Source of the DNA: Halorientalis sp. IM1011
GTDB taxonomy: Archaea; Halobacteriota; Halobacteria; Halobacteriales; Haloarculaceae
Assembly (NCBI RefSeq): GCF_001989615.1
Contig: NZ_CP019067.1
Span: forward strand, 2,976,001 to 3,040,000
Direction of reading: 5' to 3'
Length of the DNA: 64,000 bases
Under the pieces are notes generated by a model that saw only the letters and a list, made by a program, of their open reading frames with translations, did no database searches and was not told where the DNA came from. Shown here piece by piece: positions 63,923 to 64,000 of this stretch (the stretch's first letter is position 1; each line of letters begins with the position of its first letter). A program made the position numbers and the translations under genes.

Positions 63923-64000
63923 ATGCGCGACGAAGAGGAGATCCGCGAGCAGTACGAGTTCCTGAAAGAACAGCTCGACGACGAGAACATGAACCACCAG
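63923..64000 (+). CDS. hypothetical acidic protein, N-terminal fragment (3' end outside window)
   Basis: Only 26 codons are in the window: MRDEEEIREQYEFLKEQLDD then ENMNHQ. The sequence is acidic and helical, likely a coiled coil. It is divergent from the DUF7117-like gene. Nothing more can be said. Confidence 0.55.
   Translation, partial: MRDEEEIREQYEFLKEQLDDENMNHQ

Overview
The window comes from a haloarchaeon (class Halobacteria). The DNA is GC-rich and most proteins are strongly acidic. Several genes start about 28 nt behind an AT-rich TATA element with no leader, and secreted proteins carry Tat signals, lipoboxes or PGF-CTERM-like tails. The gene set is typical of the class: sdhCDBA, dodecin, a HesB/IscA protein, DUF7344-type regulators, a TbsP-like regulator, UPF0179 and DUF63. 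I lean towards Haloarculaceae, but nothing here proves the family. No ribosomal RNA, CRISPR array or complete insertion sequence was seen; gene content is mostly chromosomal housekeeping.

Layout: 0-8 kb holds an oxidase fragment, a short-chain dehydrogenase, a sugar nucleotidylyltransferase, a manganese catalase, a tRNA-like gene with duplicated debris, a deaminase, an SRAP protein and a surface protein. From 8.4 to 12.1 kb lie a cluster of triloop hairpins and the succinate dehydrogenase operon. From 12.3 to 18.7 kb lie a lipoprotein, a PGF-CTERM protein, a deacylase divergent from a RimK-RimB fusion, UspA, an AlkA-type glycosylase and cysE behind a cysteine-rich leaderless uORF. From 19 to 25 kb is fatty-acid beta-oxidation (acyl-CoA dehydrogenase, hydroxyacyl-CoA dehydrogenase/enoyl-CoA hydratase fusion, acyl-CoA ligase) with an intron-bearing tRNA-Glu. 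From 25 to 35 kb are regulators and the four-gene operon prkA-prkA-DUF444-spoVR. From 35 to 46.6 kb are small proteins, a second deacylase, a histidine kinase, tRNA-Leu followed by a highly structured segment, an IMPase, DUF63, and a YcaO protein with a TbsP-like regulator. From 46.8 to 64 kb are a CHAT/caspase-like protein, glyA, a frameshifted membrane gene, folD, NUDIX, a PiT transporter, UspA, a membrane J-protein, a Gln-rich repeat protein, hisD, a three-domain regulator, HesB/IscA, dodecin and a DUF7117-like protein.

The most distinctive signals are these. (1) A 25-codon leaderless ORF ending Cys-Cys-Arg-Cys lies just upstream of cysE, like a cysteine attenuator. (2) All three tRNA or tRNA-like genes are followed by an inverted and then a direct copy of their own T-arm, able to form a long hairpin. 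(3) A segment of about 180 nt behind tRNA-Leu has six perfect, properly nested helices and may be a structured RNA or a mobile palindrome. (4) There is a basic, Gln/Gly-rich, 27-bp-repeat protein. (5) A CHAT-like protease and a TOMM-type E1-YcaO fusion stand without obvious partners.

Functional links: glyA and folD share one-carbon metabolism; the 19-25 kb genes make a near-complete beta-oxidation set; RimK-RimB and the M14-type deacylase probably make and remove an amino-acid tag; the PrkA/DUF444/SpoVR operon is the archaeal form of the bacterial yeaG-yeaH-ycgB stress module.
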